Assembly (NCBI GenBank): GCA_022410635.1
Contig: JAJVDF010000497.1
Coordinates: 568,509 to 632,508 of the forward strand
Direction: 5' to 3'
DNA: 64,000 nt
Origin: Tretioscincus oriximinensis
Taxonomy: Eukaryota > Chordata > Lepidosauria > Squamata > Gymnophthalmidae
Below are positions 35,480 through 47,757 of this stretch, one piece after another (the stretch's first letter is position 1; every line of letters starts with the position of its first letter). The position numbers and the translations under genes are program-made. Under the pieces are notes generated by a model, which saw nothing but the letters and a program-made list of their open reading frames with translations, was not told where the DNA came from and made no database searches.

Positions 35480-36160
35480 TATTAAATAAACTTTTTAAAA
35501 AATGATGGATACTCCTTCCCCATACTACCTTGCCCTCCACCCCATCCAACTCACCCTAGCAAGCAATATTTCACACAACAAACCTCTTCTCTTCAAATCA
35601 TAAACATTGCAGGTATTTGTTTTTTTAGATGATATATAAAATAATGGATTGCCTGTGAAATCCAGACACAACAAAGCCCTAATCATGGTAACACCTTTAC
35701 TTTATACTTTCTTCAGTTCATCTTCAATCCTGAAGAATGATATTTAGTCAAGGAACAAAACAAAATAATCAGGTGTATTCTTCAGGACTGTAAATCAATT
35801 GGAGAANGCTTAAAAGTAAATGTGTGACCAAGACTATAGGGTCTACAACCTGATAGTGGAATTACAGACATTCTCATATAAAGAGCATTGCAGTGGTGGT
35901 TGGTGCCTATTGTGTTTGATGAGGTTTAAAGAAAATGATACTAGAGATAAGAACAGTTAGAGCCTTATGATAGACTGAGGTTCATTTTTACACAAATCCA
36001 CAGGAACTCTAAAGGACATATTGAATTACATACTCCTGAAATAATATTCTATTAAAAGGTGCTTGGGACAAAATGGATTGGATACAAGCCCATCATTAAT
36101 TGCCCCCATATGCACACACTATTTTTTAACATGCTACTGTGAATGACCACAAAAGGAGAC
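35480..36160. other. No recognisable gene or repeat
   Basis: AT-rich, one N at 35807. Nothing supportable. Confidence 0.3.
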
Positions 36161-36163
36161 TGA

Positions 36164-36333
36164 GGCTGTGTTTACATCCAGCAAAAAAAGTGCAGCACTC
36201 TACTGTTACCAAACCATCTATAATCCACATTAAAGGCCAGAAGTGCATTTCATGTGAAATAAGGATGAGATAGACACATTCACTGCCATTTGCTACCACC
36301 ATAAGCCATATTTTTGTTGGGTGTGAAAGAAGT
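36164..36333. mobile_element. MITE-like element with inverted ends
   Basis: TGTTTACATCCAGCAAAAAA at the left resembles the inverted right end TCTTTCACACCCAACAAAAA. TGA precedes the left end, as in the 42040 element. The right boundary is eroded. Confidence 0.5.
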
Positions 36334-36869
36334 TTCAAATGATCACCTTAGACTTCAGTAATGCTGAATAGAAGGGCATTTCTGCATTTACATCTCCATT
36401 ACCCAGACTATTTGGGGATCCATTTTGCCAGTGTACAAAAGTGCACCAACAAATGAGTCCCTGGCTGAGAACATTCTTAATTCTTTGAAGTCCTTGAAGG
36501 CCAACTCTTGCAGTGTGAGCAAACTTTGTAGTCAACATGGGAACAGATTTGTACTATTTCTGTTTAATAGCACTGTTCTATACCTTAACTTGCTTGTTCT
36601 AAACCTCACAGTGTGTGTGTGTGGGGTTCACTGGTTTAGATCCACTAACCTGGTCTGAATAGACAGTCCTATCAATGCTCTTAATCCTCCTTAAAATTAG
36701 TTTGCCTATAAATAATGCATTTCTGCTCCAAAATGAACAAGCAGAAGACTATTTGTCCAAGATACTTATTCATTCTATTTTGTCTCTATTTTTTTCCATT
36801 TCATCTTACTTTTCCATTGGTATGACAAATGCTGAGTGTTAAATAAGCATTGAATTGAAAAATCTGCTT

Positions 36870-37290
36870 AGGTCATAAACAATAATGAATACTACAAGTT
36901 TTCCCTTAACAAGAAGCCAGATAAATTTTTATCATGTCAGTTGACATTAACAAGGCCCAAGGGCAATAAATCATGACAGCAAGATTATGTCTGTTGAAAA
37001 ATATTTCCACTTCATTGGCCATGGAGAACAAGTTTAGTTGCGGCTCTTCATTTAAAAATAAGGCACATTTTAATATAATTTATTTTTAAAAGAGTGATAT
37101 AACCAGCAAATGAATAATTTATTTTATTTGTAATTGTTGTTTGCACTTCTGATCTAGCTTATTTTTCATTCCTAATCAAATTTTGATAGCAACTGGATTT
37201 TGATTTAGACAAAATTGAATTTAATATTCAAGTATAGTTGATCAATACTTAGTAAATAAATGAAGATTACAATGTCATTTTAATTTTTTC
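36870..37290. promoter_or_regulatory. Candidate conserved non-coding element
   Basis: Repeat-free and AT-rich, with many homeodomain-like cores (CTAATCAAATTTTG, TTGATTTAG, GTAATTG, ATAATTTATTTTATT) and no open frame. This composition is common in vertebrate developmental enhancers. Conservation cannot be judged from one sequence. Confidence 0.22.
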
Positions 37291-37424
37291 AATAGAGCAA
37301 AATAAGACATTGAAGGTGCTAAGAATTTTTTGTTGTTGTTTATTATGGATTTTTTAAAAACTATTCTTTAAACCTTGGATGGTAGAGTGCACCCATTGTG
37401 TATTCTTACCCTCCTGATGGATTT

Positions 37425-38010
37425 ATTTATTTATTAATTAATTAATTATATTTCCATAAAACCCTATACCTGAAGATCTCTGGANGGTTTAATAATAAAA
37501 ACAGAATTAACATATTAAAATCAAAGTGCCCAAAAGTAGGGAAGGGAGAGCTGTGTTTTTTTCAACCCAAAGCCAGTTTAAAGAGTTGTGTCTTCAAAAG
37601 TTTTCTAAATTTATACAGCACTAGTGATTGACCCATACTTAAAGTGGGGGTACAAGCAGGAGGGCCTCCTCTGCAAATCGTAAGGCATGGGCAGGTTGAT
37701 ATGGAAAAAGGCATTCCTTTAGATATTTGAGGCCTGACTTTTTCAGGAATTTAAATGTTATCACCTTGAATTGGGACTAAGAGCAGTTTTTTGAAGATTA
37801 GTGTAAACTGTGTCCATCTATTCATTCCAGGCAGCAATCTAGCTGCTGCTTTCTGCACCCGGTGCAATTTCTGAACCATTTTCAAAAGCAGCCCCATACA
37901 GAGTGCATTGCAATAGTGCAATCTGAAAGTTACCAAAGCATGGTTTACGGTGGCTAGATCATCCCTATCCAGAAGTGTCCTCATTTGGAGAACAAGATGT
38001 AACTGGAAGT
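37425..38010 (-). mobile_element. L2-like LINE 3' fragment with ORF2 C-terminus
   Basis: On the minus strand, 37984-37751 translates to LLDRDDLATVNHALVTFRLH then GLLLKMVQKLHRVQKAAARL, close to LLNRDDLATVIHALVTSRLD in the LINE at 60548. The left end shows TTTATTTATTTATTAATTAA and CCCTATACCTGAAGATCTCTG, the decayed tail. 5'-truncated near 38010 and older than the 60.5-kb copy. Confidence 0.88.
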
Positions 38011-38014
38011 ATTA

Positions 38015-39328
38015 TAGGTACTGATTATTCCTATTACCTTTGGTGCCATTTTAATTTTTTGAGCAACAGCTCCAGCCTAATCAGCATGCAGATCTGCCTG
38101 CAGTGATTCAGCACCACCAAACGGCCAGAGGGCACTTAAAAAATACAGTGTGGCACTCTCCAGGGTACTGCCATGTTGGGAAGCAGGCCCTCAGCGGGAA
38201 GAAGGAAGAAGCCTCCTTCTGTCTGGTGGGCAGACTTTCTGCTGCTGTTGTATCTACTCTGGATGGAGCAAATGAAAGCCCCAAATTACTGTCCCTACCA
38301 GGATCTCAGAAGGTGAGTTCCTTAGGGAGAAGTTGAAAAACCAAAAATGGCGACCATGCTCCCCAGTGCATGCTCTTTACCAATGTGATAATGCTGCATT
38401 CTTCATCCTGTCTGATGAATAATAGATGATTAGGAAGGTTTACCTTGAAATAAATAAGCTTTGCTCATTACCAGTGTTTTCAATAAAGATCAGTACAATC
38501 TATGTCTGACTCAAGTGGAGAACAAAGGATAGGGTTTCCTACAGAGGCTGGAGGTAGGAATAAAACAGCTGTTTTCTTCTTCCCATCAAGCACCTGACTT
38601 CCTTTTACAATTTACTGTACCATCTGATGCCTGACCCTAGTAATAACTACAGGAGGTAATTCAGTGTTGAACAGCATAATCCATCTCTTGGAGATTAAGA
38701 CTTTGACATTATTGATTCTCCTTGTGGTTGCCAAGCCTAGCATACCAATGTACAGCACATATGGAGACCTGCAGAGCAAATAGTACATGATGTACATGCA
38801 GAAATGTTGCACAATAGTGAATGATGTTGCCAAACAACACAGCTTAACAAAGTCTTCTCTATTTGCTTCTTTCTTTTAGCAAGAATGACATGACAGTAAT
38901 AATGGATAATGGATATGTTTTAATGAGCTGACAATACTACAAGCAAAAATAAACCTCAAATGGCTCTTTTTTCTTTCTAGTTTTTTTTTCCTTTTAAAGG
39001 ATCAGTAAATGTGATTTCATAAAATTGTCCGTCATAGAAAAAGATAAGTAGCACCCTGAGACAGTTATGGCTATTTGGTGAAACACTCAATGCTAAGAAA
39101 TGACAGATGTGATTGTGTAGTCAGTTTAATGTTGTTTCATTCATGTGGGCTCTTGTGAAAGAAGTCAAACCTTGCATAGAACAAGCATTGTTTTAGGAAT
39201 GTTTCTTTCTTGCATTAGAACAGGCAAAGAAATCAGCCAGCCGGGGCTGCTGATTCTGCACATAAAAAGGTATGGGTTCATCTGCTGGACAGTTGAGTCA
39301 CACAATGCCTTTAGTCCTTGTAAAAGGT
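38015..39328. other. No named gene; one splice-flanked open stretch at 38070-38312
   Basis: 38070-38312 is open for exactly 81 codons between an acceptor-like GAGCAACAG and a strong donor-like CAGAAG|GTGAGTTC. The product, beginning LQPNQHADLPAVIQHH, is not recognised and the DNA is GC-richer than its surroundings. A repeat or chance frame is more likely than an exon. Confidence 0.25.
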
Positions 39329-39331
39329 TAA

Positions 39332-39481
39332 GGCTGCACCCACACATCGCTTGTATTCCACTACAATACTGGAATATTTCACAATATTTCATAGTAAAGC
39401 ATTGTGTGGACTGGTTTATTCCAAAATATCCATGCTTTATTATGAAACATTGTGGAACATTGTGATGTGTGGGGCAGGTCC
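39332..39481. mobile_element. Palindromic MITE, family A, copy 2
   Basis: Left end GGCTGCACCCACACATCGC and right end GTGATGTGTGGGGCAGGTCC. The core CATTGTGTGGACTGGTTTATTCCA is shared with copies 1 and 3 (only partly quoted). TAA precedes the left end, while the right flank is AGG. The opposing open frames are hairpin artefacts. Confidence 0.8.
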
Positions 39482-39489
39482 AGGAACAA

Positions 39490-39935
39490 ATGTTCCTGTT
39501 CTTATGTTCTATGACATGCCAACTAAAATCATCCCTCCTTGCTAATCTGGGTCACATAAACCAGGCTTTCTACATACCCTCCATCATCCATGTTTTGGAT
39601 CAGTTCCGGTGATATGCCTGTAGACCTAATNAAGGAGATCTTCTGGCTGTAAGCCTTCCCAATCTGGACCAACTCTATATAATGCAAACAGAGTGGACCA
39701 AGGGGGGGGGGGGCAGCGACGACGTAGATGCACATTAATANGTAAACTTATACAGATCGAAACCTTGATTGGATCAAGAGCCTGTGCAAAAAAGTACAAA
39801 TATAATAATGAGTACTGTGCTTTTAAGTAAACNTCAGGCTGCAGAAATATGATGTTTTCCCACTATGACTGTAGCATCATCATGATGACTCAGCTCAGGT
39901 GATAACTGAGTTTTCGTTGTCTACTCAGGAATATT
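39490..39935. other. No gene; contains a G12 homopolymer at 39702-39713
   Basis: A run of twelve Gs sits in otherwise ordinary sequence, with Ns at 39631 and 39741. Nothing else is recognisable. Confidence 0.35.
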
Positions 39936-39937
39936 AC

Positions 39938-41045
39938 ATAAGAACATAAGACCATAAGAGGAGCCGTGCTGAAACAGGCCTAGAGCCCATCCAGTCCAGC
40001 ATGCTGTCTCACACAGTGGCCCACCAATTGCACAAGGGCAGTCTGGATCAGAAGAAGGCAAAATCTTCAACTGTTCTCGATGCCCTGCAAATGGCATTTC
40101 AGGAATACTATCTGTTGCTCCCTGTCAGAGGCAGTAGCTGTTTATACCCTTGGTTTTCATGAACTTATCTAATCCTCTCTTAAAGCTATCCAAGCTGCTT
40201 GCTACCACATCCTCTTCTGGAAGTAAATTCCAAAGGCCGATGACTCTCTGGGTGAAAAAATACTTTCCCTTGATTGTCTTCACTCTTCTGCCCATCAGCT
40301 TCAAGGAATGCCCCTGGTCCTAGTGTTATGCGATAGAGAAAATAATTTTTTCTCTATTCACCTTATCCTTCCCATGCATGATTTTATACACTTAAATCAG
40401 ATCACCTCTCAAACACCGTCTTTCGAAGCTGAAGAGGTCCAGATGTTGCAGCCAGATTTCATAAGGGAGGTGCTCTAACCCCTCAATCATTCCACAATGT
40501 CATTTGTGAGATGTGGTGACCAGAATTGTACACAGTATTCCAAGTGGGGCCTCACCACTGATTTATAAAGAGGCAAAACAACATTTGCTTATTTTGCTGC
40601 TGCTGCACACTGGGACGATACCTTCCTCGGACTCCCCACCAACACCCCAAATCCCTTTCCTGCTCAGTCATGGAAAGCGTGGTTCCCATTAGTTGGTAGG
40701 AGTAATTGGGGTTCTTTGCCCCAGTGTGCATGACTTTGCACTTGCTTAAGTTGAAGTGCATTTGCCACTTTGTTGGCCACTCCCCCAATTTCAATTGGTC
40801 TCTCTGGAGCTCCTTGGAATCACTCTCAGTGTCGTCAGTGAACTTGGCTACTTCACTATTTAACTCGGCATCCAGAGTGTTTATGAATATTTTGAAAAGC
40901 AGAGGTCCTAGTACAGACCCCTGGGGTACCCCACTTCTCACCTCTTTCCACCCTGAGAACTGTCCATTCATTACTACCCACTGTTTTCTATCTTTTAGCC
41001 AGTTTCCTATCCAGGGCAAGTTCTGTCCTCTTATACCATGAGTGT
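39938..41045 (-). mobile_element. CR1-type LINE, longest fragment, with reverse-transcriptase core
   Basis: On the minus strand, 41019-40552 is open for 155 codons with GVPQGSVLGPLLF (RT motif), FTDDTE at about 40843-40829 where the family has YADD or FADD, and KWQMHFNLSKCKVMHTGAK, the CR1-clade thumb motif. The change of the first residues of the catalytic box and the frame breaks after it indicate a dead copy. The 3' UTR matches 27953-28230 and ends in TTATGTTCTTATGT. 5'-truncated near 41045. Confidence 0.9.
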
Positions 41046-41049
41046 GGAG

Positions 41050-42035
41050 CCTTTGATGAGGGACACATACTCATCTAGAAACTGTGATTGCTGATCCTTT
41101 CAGGAATCAGCATGAAATGTCTTTTCACCCATTGAACAGCCTAATGTGTGCCTTGCTGTTGTGGGAATTCAGATACTGCAGGAAGATTCCAGCCAGTCGT
41201 ATTACAGAATCATGGCTGGCTGACATGTGCGATGTCGTCTTCCCTAATTCCTCTCATAGTTCCACATGGATTTTGCAGGTAGGTATGAGCGAGTGAAATC
41301 TGCAATCACTTTTAGATTAAAAGTTTTACTCAGTGTGTGAAAGGGGGCCTTAGTACTTAAAACAAACCTCAAAAACAGAAACACACGTCTTCAGGATGAA
41401 AAATGGTTTAAAAGCACATGAATAACTGTGGCCTTCCAAAACATTTTGTCTTGTTTCTTCCAACCTCATGTATTTTTAAAACATTAATCACATCCAGTTT
41501 TAGTTTTAAAAACTTGTTTTTATGTTAATAAACCTGTTTTATTGTCTTGAGATATAATATTATAGTTTGTAATAATTTGTCACTTTAAATTCATTGCAAG
41601 TATGCTGGGCATATGTCTCACTTTATGTTTGCATGTGTGTATGTGAGAGATAGAAATAACAGTAGATGGTCAATCAATGTAGCTGTCACTGAGTAAAACC
41701 TGACAGTAAAACTGGGTAAGGAACTGAAAAGAAAAACCAAGCACAAGGAGGTGGAGGAGGTGGATAGAGGAAGAATGCCTTACCCTTTCCTATGAAGCCA
41801 AAATTTAACTGATGGATTTCATCAAATTACAAAAGGCATAGAGAGGAAAAGGATGGAAGAAATGGAAAGTAAAAGATGTTAAGTAGAGGGAAAACTAAGC
41901 CCAGGGAGACTGAAAAATGTGGACAAACTGGAACAAATAAAATGAGCACTAAATGAGACTAAATTAGTCTCCATTGCATTTTAAGTGGTAGAGTTAGTTT
42001 AGGAAATCTCATGCTACCATTTATTTCTTATGAGT
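41050..42035. other. No recognisable gene or repeat
   Basis: A short A/G-rich stretch at 41720-41960. No open frame of interest. Confidence 0.3.
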
Positions 42036-42039
42036 CTGA

Positions 42040-42993
42040 GGCCTGATCCCCACATTCTATTTCCTGTGCTTTGGAGGTGAGTTTACCTTCCGTCTGACCT
42101 GTAGATCCACAAGTGTCCAGCCTTCCATGCACTTTAAGGCTGCATACCCATTCGAACTTAAAATCCGTTTTCCATTCCCTTTTAATCATTTCACAACGAA
42201 ATCGAAGTGAGGGCTTAATTTTACCTGAGCATTCCCTGAACATTCATTCCACCTTAGCGTTCGGGTTGCCGTGAGCTGACTCAATGACTCTCTTTCAACG
42301 TGCTGCAGTAGGTGAAAAAACCTGTTTTTCCAGAACAGGGGGGGGAGCTGCTGAGTTGGAGGGAATGCCAAACAAAAGAGCCCCCAGCCCCCGCTCTCTC
42401 GCTCGCTTTTTGTTGCCTGATCTCCCGTCGCCAGTGTGCAATTGGCTCAAATTACAAAAAGGAGCAGCGACGATGCAATTTCACTAGGAACTGCGAAGCA
42501 GAAATCTGTGGTGTGCATTTAGAGCCCATTTTTATGGTAACACAGTTGGGCTTTGGCTTTGCAGTCCTGCGCGCGTTAAGAGGCAATGTGTTTGCAGCCT
42601 GAAAGTCTTTACAGCACAGTAAACAACCTCCTCATAAAATGCGATTTCCACAAGCCTCTGAGATGCCAGCCAGAATAAGGCTCCGTGTGTACAGGGCCTC
42701 CATTTTAAAGTTCTAAAGAAAAACTTTAAAGAAAAAAGTTCTGAAGGGGTGGGTTTATGCAAATTNTATAGATTTCTAAAGATTTCATTGGCTCTTGTCT
42801 GTGCTTATAAGCAGGTAGGGTTGCATGGAATTCTAGGGTTGTAGTTAAGGAAGCTCAGCAGTGCCTTCTGGGGCTTCTCTTTCAAATGAGGCAGCAGCTG
42901 AATGGCAAGTAAAATGGAGACAGACGGCCAACTCGTTTTTTTTAAAAAAAATTATTTGCAATGCGGAGGAAATGGACAAGTGGGGATGCAGCC
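42040..42993. mobile_element. 954-bp non-autonomous DNA transposon, PIF/Harbinger-like
   Basis: The left end GGCCTGATCCCCACATTCTA and the inverted right end GGCTGCATCCCCACTTGTCC both continue to ATTTCCT. The flanks are TGA (42037-42039) and TAA (42994-42996), a near-match to a 3-bp duplication. The interior at 42230-42610 is unusually GC- and CpG-rich (GTTCGGGTTGCCG, CTCTCTCGCTCGC, TGCGCGCG), which could be mistaken for a CpG-island promoter. No transposase frame is present. Confidence 0.68.
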
Positions 42994-43329
42994 TAAGATA
43001 CTATGGGATTCCCTTTCTAGAAATTCTGAAGAAACTAACATGCTTGTTTCTTTGAATTCAAAATTAGGTGAGTGTGACCCACTAGAGTTAGTCCTGTCAT
43101 TCCCTAAAATAGACTAATCCGCTGTGATATGGCCCTAAAGCTTGGACACATTCATTGACAAAGTCAATCAAGCTACTTGCATGCTTGGATCAATTGTAAT
43201 TCCCTCATTTTGAGTTAAGCACCTTCATCGAGACACCATTGGAAGAATCAGATGACTTCTTTAATGCATAGCACTATTTATAAAATAAATACCCCATCTA
43301 ATATCTCTCTCTTGCTCAACTGACAGGTT

Positions 43330-43760
43330 AACAGAACTCCAACAGCTGTATATTTGTTGAATACCAGCCTCCTGTGAGTATAAATTGCACCTTACAGGGC
43401 AGAAATACAATACGGTCCACCAGAGATTTCGCTGCAAGGTGTAGCCGCTTGGCTACGGGCAAGTAATGACTTGCGTTTTCAGCTGCTTCCTAGTAAGAGC
43501 CTTAGTAATTGGAATCAGTTATTCAAAACATCTCTAAATGTGATTTAAATGGCAAGGATTTAATAACAGAGAAAGAAGTCATTACGCAGGTTCAAGCAGG
43601 GGGAGAGGGGGATTCCGTTTTTGAGAGCAGAGGGAGAAAAATAAAGCAATTACTTGATGTAAAGGCCAGCAACAGGACTCCCGCTGTCACAGAGAAATCA
43701 AATCTGTCAGCAATTAGTGGGATCTTAGGAGGCAAAGAACCCTTCAGTGTGGAACAGTGA
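43330..43760. promoter_or_regulatory. Candidate conserved non-coding element (or unrecognised exon)
   Basis: Repeat-free, with homeodomain-type sites: TTAGTAATTGG, AAGCAATTACTTGA and GTCAGCAATTAGTG. The plus frame 43509-43760 is open for 83 codons, but in-frame TAG and TAA lie directly before it and no donor follows, so a regulatory reading is preferred. Conservation is untested. Confidence 0.25.
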
Positions 43761-44704
43761 ATAAGGGGTTAGCAATTATATGAAATGATAAAAGTGTTCT
43801 GGTTTTAAAGCAGCGGGTTAACAAGCCCTACTTTTTTCATGACTTGATGCAGATGTGATGATTCACACTTGGTGACTTTTTCAATGGGCTTCTATGAAAA
43901 GTTGTGTTTTGGTTTTCAAAAGCCCAAATGATGCACCAGGCAGGCACTTTCTAACTGAATTTTAACTTCATTACATACTGAGAAACTGCATTCAATAACA
44001 ACACAATTTAGCCTTTTTTCCTGTTGTGGGTTAATGAAAAATGTGTATCTGCAGGACCAAGAATCAAAGGGAAAAGATATTTTTCTCCATGTACGTTTAT
44101 GTGTTTCAGTACCAGGTTTAACAAATCAGATTCATAATGAGGTTCAATGCTATGCAATGATTTTACCTCTGTGAAACTACAAATGAGATGCAGCATAACT
44201 TCATTCAGAAGAAGCAGCTCACAGTTCACATGCAGGGCAAAAATACCAGGTGACCCTAGGATATTGCTCCCTAATTATCTACCTTTAAGGACTTTCCCCA
44301 CATTTTGCTATAGAAAAAAGTGGCAGCATCTAAAAGAAAAAATGTGCTCTTTGTTACTATATTGCCCCCAAAACCAATTGCGTTAGTTTTAGTAGATCCT
44401 TGGTGCCTGTCTTCAAAAACAACAGATTAATAAACATTAATAAAAAATTAAAATGCCTTAAATATGATTGATATTATTTGTAGACAGTGAAATTAAGACT
44501 TGTTAGAATCCCTTAATAGATGTAATTCGTTATGCTGCCTTTTGGCCCCATGTACACTTACAAAAACAAAAGTGTCCACTTGCGACTGATCAAAAAGGTG
44601 TACATTACTGCTACTACAGTTGCGATTACAGATGCTATGTTTTCCAGTTTTTCAAATGGAGATGTAGAGACTTTTTTCAAGGCATTCTCACGTGCACCCA
44701 AAGC

Positions 44705-45199
44705 TAGGGTTGCCATATTTTGGCAGCCCAAAACTGGGACGGGGTGGGTGGGGGTGCATGCATGCGCNTGCACACACACACGTGCACATTCATACACACA
44801 CATGCATGCACACACGCACGCACACGGACGCTTGTGGTGAGACAGTGAGAACAGAACTGCACGAAAGTTCTGTTCTCCTGTCAAAACCCCAAGTGTTTTT
44901 CCTCTGCTGGAGGCGAGTTGGCGCATTTTGCCTGACAGCAGGCGCGAAACCCCGCCTCCAGCAGAGGATCAACTACGGCACACTCTGAGGTTCCTTCCAG
45001 GACCCTGGAAAGCGTTGTTCGGGCTACAGCCGTCAGCTCTGACAGCTCCTTTGCCTTTAAAATCCTGGATTTTTACATTCCCTGATGCAACATCAGGGAA
45101 TGTCAAAATCCAGGATTTTCTCTTAAAACCCGGAGGGGACTATATTTTAGTCCCCCAAACCGGGATTTTCCCACCTTCCCGGGACATAAGGCAACCTTA
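44705..45199. mobile_element. hAT-like non-autonomous element with 8-bp target duplication
   Basis: CCCAAAGC lies at 44697-44704 and again at 45200-45207. The left terminus TAGGGTTGCCATAT and inverted right terminus TAAGGTTGCCTTAT agree at 12 of 14 bases. Two internal hairpins occur: CCTCTGCTGGAGGCG pairing with CGCCTCCAGCAGAGG, and TTCCCTGATG pairing with CATCAGGGAA inside AAAATCCTGGATTTT arms. A purine/pyrimidine-alternating CA/TG tract fills 44755-44830. The open frames (up to 122 codons) lie on both strands and are artefacts. Confidence 0.9.
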
Positions 45200-45483
45200 C
45201 CCAAAGCAGAAATACCTTACTGTATAGGAGGAACCAGATCATATTGCACAGTACACAAATTGCGTATTTTAACTATGGGCCAGGTGGCATCCTATTAACA
45301 TATATCTTAATTTTCAATGAGAACCATAAAATATTAATCCTGTTATGAGGTTATCCCTCTGACCAGGCAAACGTTCTCATACTAAATTATTTTATAGTGT
45401 TCTTCATATCACTCTTTTATCCATTTTTGTTGTATAACAACAGCAACAATACTAGCAGATATCTGTATGCCATTTTGTATATT

Positions 45484-45681
45484 TAGGCTGACCAGATGAC
45501 TCCTTTTTGGGGGTGGGGGGTTTGAAAACCCGGTTTTGAGGTGCCTCCCAGTTTTTTCTGAGGAAATGTTTTTCAAAAAAAGATTTTTTTGTTTTTGAAT
45601 TTTTTTTCCTCAGAAAAAAACAGGAGGCACCCCCAAAATGGGGTTTTCACCCCCTCCAAAAGCGGTCATGTAGTCAGCCTA
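45484..45681. mobile_element. Palindromic MITE flanked by TA (family D, copy 2)
   Basis: TA then GGCTGACCAGATGACTCCTT at the left, and CGGTCATGTAGTCAGCC with TA at the right. Arms such as GAGGTGCCTCCCAGTTTTTT pair with AAAAAACAGGAGGCACC, with a T/A-rich centre. More diverged than copy 1 at its right end. Confidence 0.85.
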
Positions 45682-46689
45682 GTTAGACATCTAGCCTTCT
45701 TTGCAAACACACACTTCATAGTAAGAGAAGTCAATGATGGGTGCGAGTGAACTTGCTATTGCTTAAAATCTGCAATAACCCTAAAATGTGGCATATAGCA
45801 GCCTGTGCAGATNCAGCTGTTGTGTCTTTACATGCCTCAGCTTGGTGTTCATATGTTCACTACATCATGCTAATGCCTGCTGATGGTGTTTATGGTGAGC
45901 AATTTGCAACCAAGGAATACATCAGTGCTCTCCATAGCCTGCTGCAGAAGCAGCTAATATAATATAAGCTTAACCAGAGACAATGGCTGCAGTCATAAAT
46001 GTGCTTTAAACCATCTGGTCCTGAAGAGAAAACAAAAAAAGTTTTTTTTTCCTGGTTATTTTTCTGGTTTTCAGACTCTTGAAGACCATTCAAAATTGCA
46101 TGTGTGACACAGCACTCTGGCTCTGCAGTGTCACATTTTTCTAAATCACTGTAGCAATATGTTCACTGCCTGCTTTAGCCTCTTTCTTGTTTCCTAAGGG
46201 TGTTTGCCAGATGTAAGCACCAAAGATCAACCTGCATTGTCTAGGTACATTTCATTTCACTACATCGCAAGCTGCCAGCGAAAGCATATCATTGCAATTT
46301 TTCAAGCATTTACTATGTGTGTGTTTTATATATTGGTCAAGTCTCATCCCCCTTAGGCTATTGCAANAAAGCTCAGCTACGAATTGTGGCTGGGTATTCA
46401 TGAGCATTACTTTTCCAGATGCTTCAAAACTTCTAATAGCCAGCAGAGTGCACAGAACTGGACATAATGTGAAAGACATCTCTATGATGGTACAATTGGT
46501 AAAATATATATATAACTTTTTCATTACATTCTGCTCTTTCATGTGGAATAGAGAATGCATCTCCTAGAAAGATTTCCATGTGGTAAAAAGAATGGTAGGA
46601 GGTATGATCCAAGATACTTCATTTTTCCAGACCAATAGATTTGATCTAAGAGTCCATAATGTACAACAAAATGTATTGCATTGCAGTGA

Positions 46690-47125
<436 letters not shown>

Positions 47126-47254
47126 GTCTTGATCTATTGTTACCTCCCTTGGGACCAATAGTGAAGGTCAGGATATAAATCATTTTAAATGAACACATAG
47201 ATACATTATAGCCCCTTCTTTGTTCATTTGTTTTTAGTAACTAAAATATGAACA

Positions 47255-47530
47255 CAACATCCTTGTTCATTATGTTAGGGTTCCCTCATAAATATTCACT
47301 TAGATTTGATGTCAGAAAAAATTTCCTAACAGTAAGGGTGATAAACCAGTGGAACAGGAGGTCGAGAGTCTTCAATTGGAGTCTTTACCTGGTGTCCTCA
47401 ACTTGCTGGAAGTCTTCAAATGGAGACTGAATAGTCATCTGTCTAGGATAGTTTAATGAATCCTGCATTGAGCAGGGGGTTGGACCCAACAACCCTAGAG
47501 GTCCCTTTTAACTATGATTCTATGATTCTA
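47255..47530 (+). mobile_element. CR1-type LINE 3' end with octamer terminus
   Basis: AGAAAAAATTTCCTAACAGT then ATAAACCAGTGGAACAGG encodes a RKNFLTVRVINQWNR-like block of CR1 ORF2. The 3' end GGGGGTTGGACCCAACAACC, CTAGAGGTCCCTTTTAACTA and GATTCTATGATTCTAT is the diagnostic CR1 terminus with ATTCTATG octamers. Confidence 0.92.
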
Positions 47531-47654
47531 TTATAGCATGAAGAAACAATGTGTGGGTGGAGCCTGTAGTCTTTATTCAGAAGTCCATAGCATTAATAGC
47601 AAAACACCTCAGGCATACTCTTCCCATCCAAATAAATTGATTACACATGTTTTT

Positions 47655-47757
47655 GCTCTGTGGGTGGAGAGCTTCATGAAGGAGCGTGGAATTGAACTAG
47701 GAATCTACCAGATAAGTATCCACTACTTTAACCATTACACCATACTGGCTCTCACTA
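47655..47757 (-). mobile_element. Sauria-like SINE head, type 1
   Basis: Read from 47757: GAGAGCCAGTATGGTGTAAT then GGTTAAAGTAGTGGAT and TAGTTCAATTCCACGCTCC, giving A and B boxes as in 26466-26728, then CTTCATGAAGC. The tail is absent. Confidence 0.82.

Noticed and set aside
38876..38935. Terminal exon after CTTCTTTCTTTTAG, phase-compatible with 9303
   Set aside because: Only about 17 codons before the stop; it shows how easily short phase-matched frames arise.
42230..42610. CpG-island promoter
   Set aside because: The CpG-rich block is enclosed by inverted transposon ends; it is kept as a finding, not annotated as a promoter.
44532..44988. Overlapping open frames of 98-122 codons on both strands
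   Set aside because: They cross a hAT-like element and its CA/TG tract; neither strand shows a known domain.
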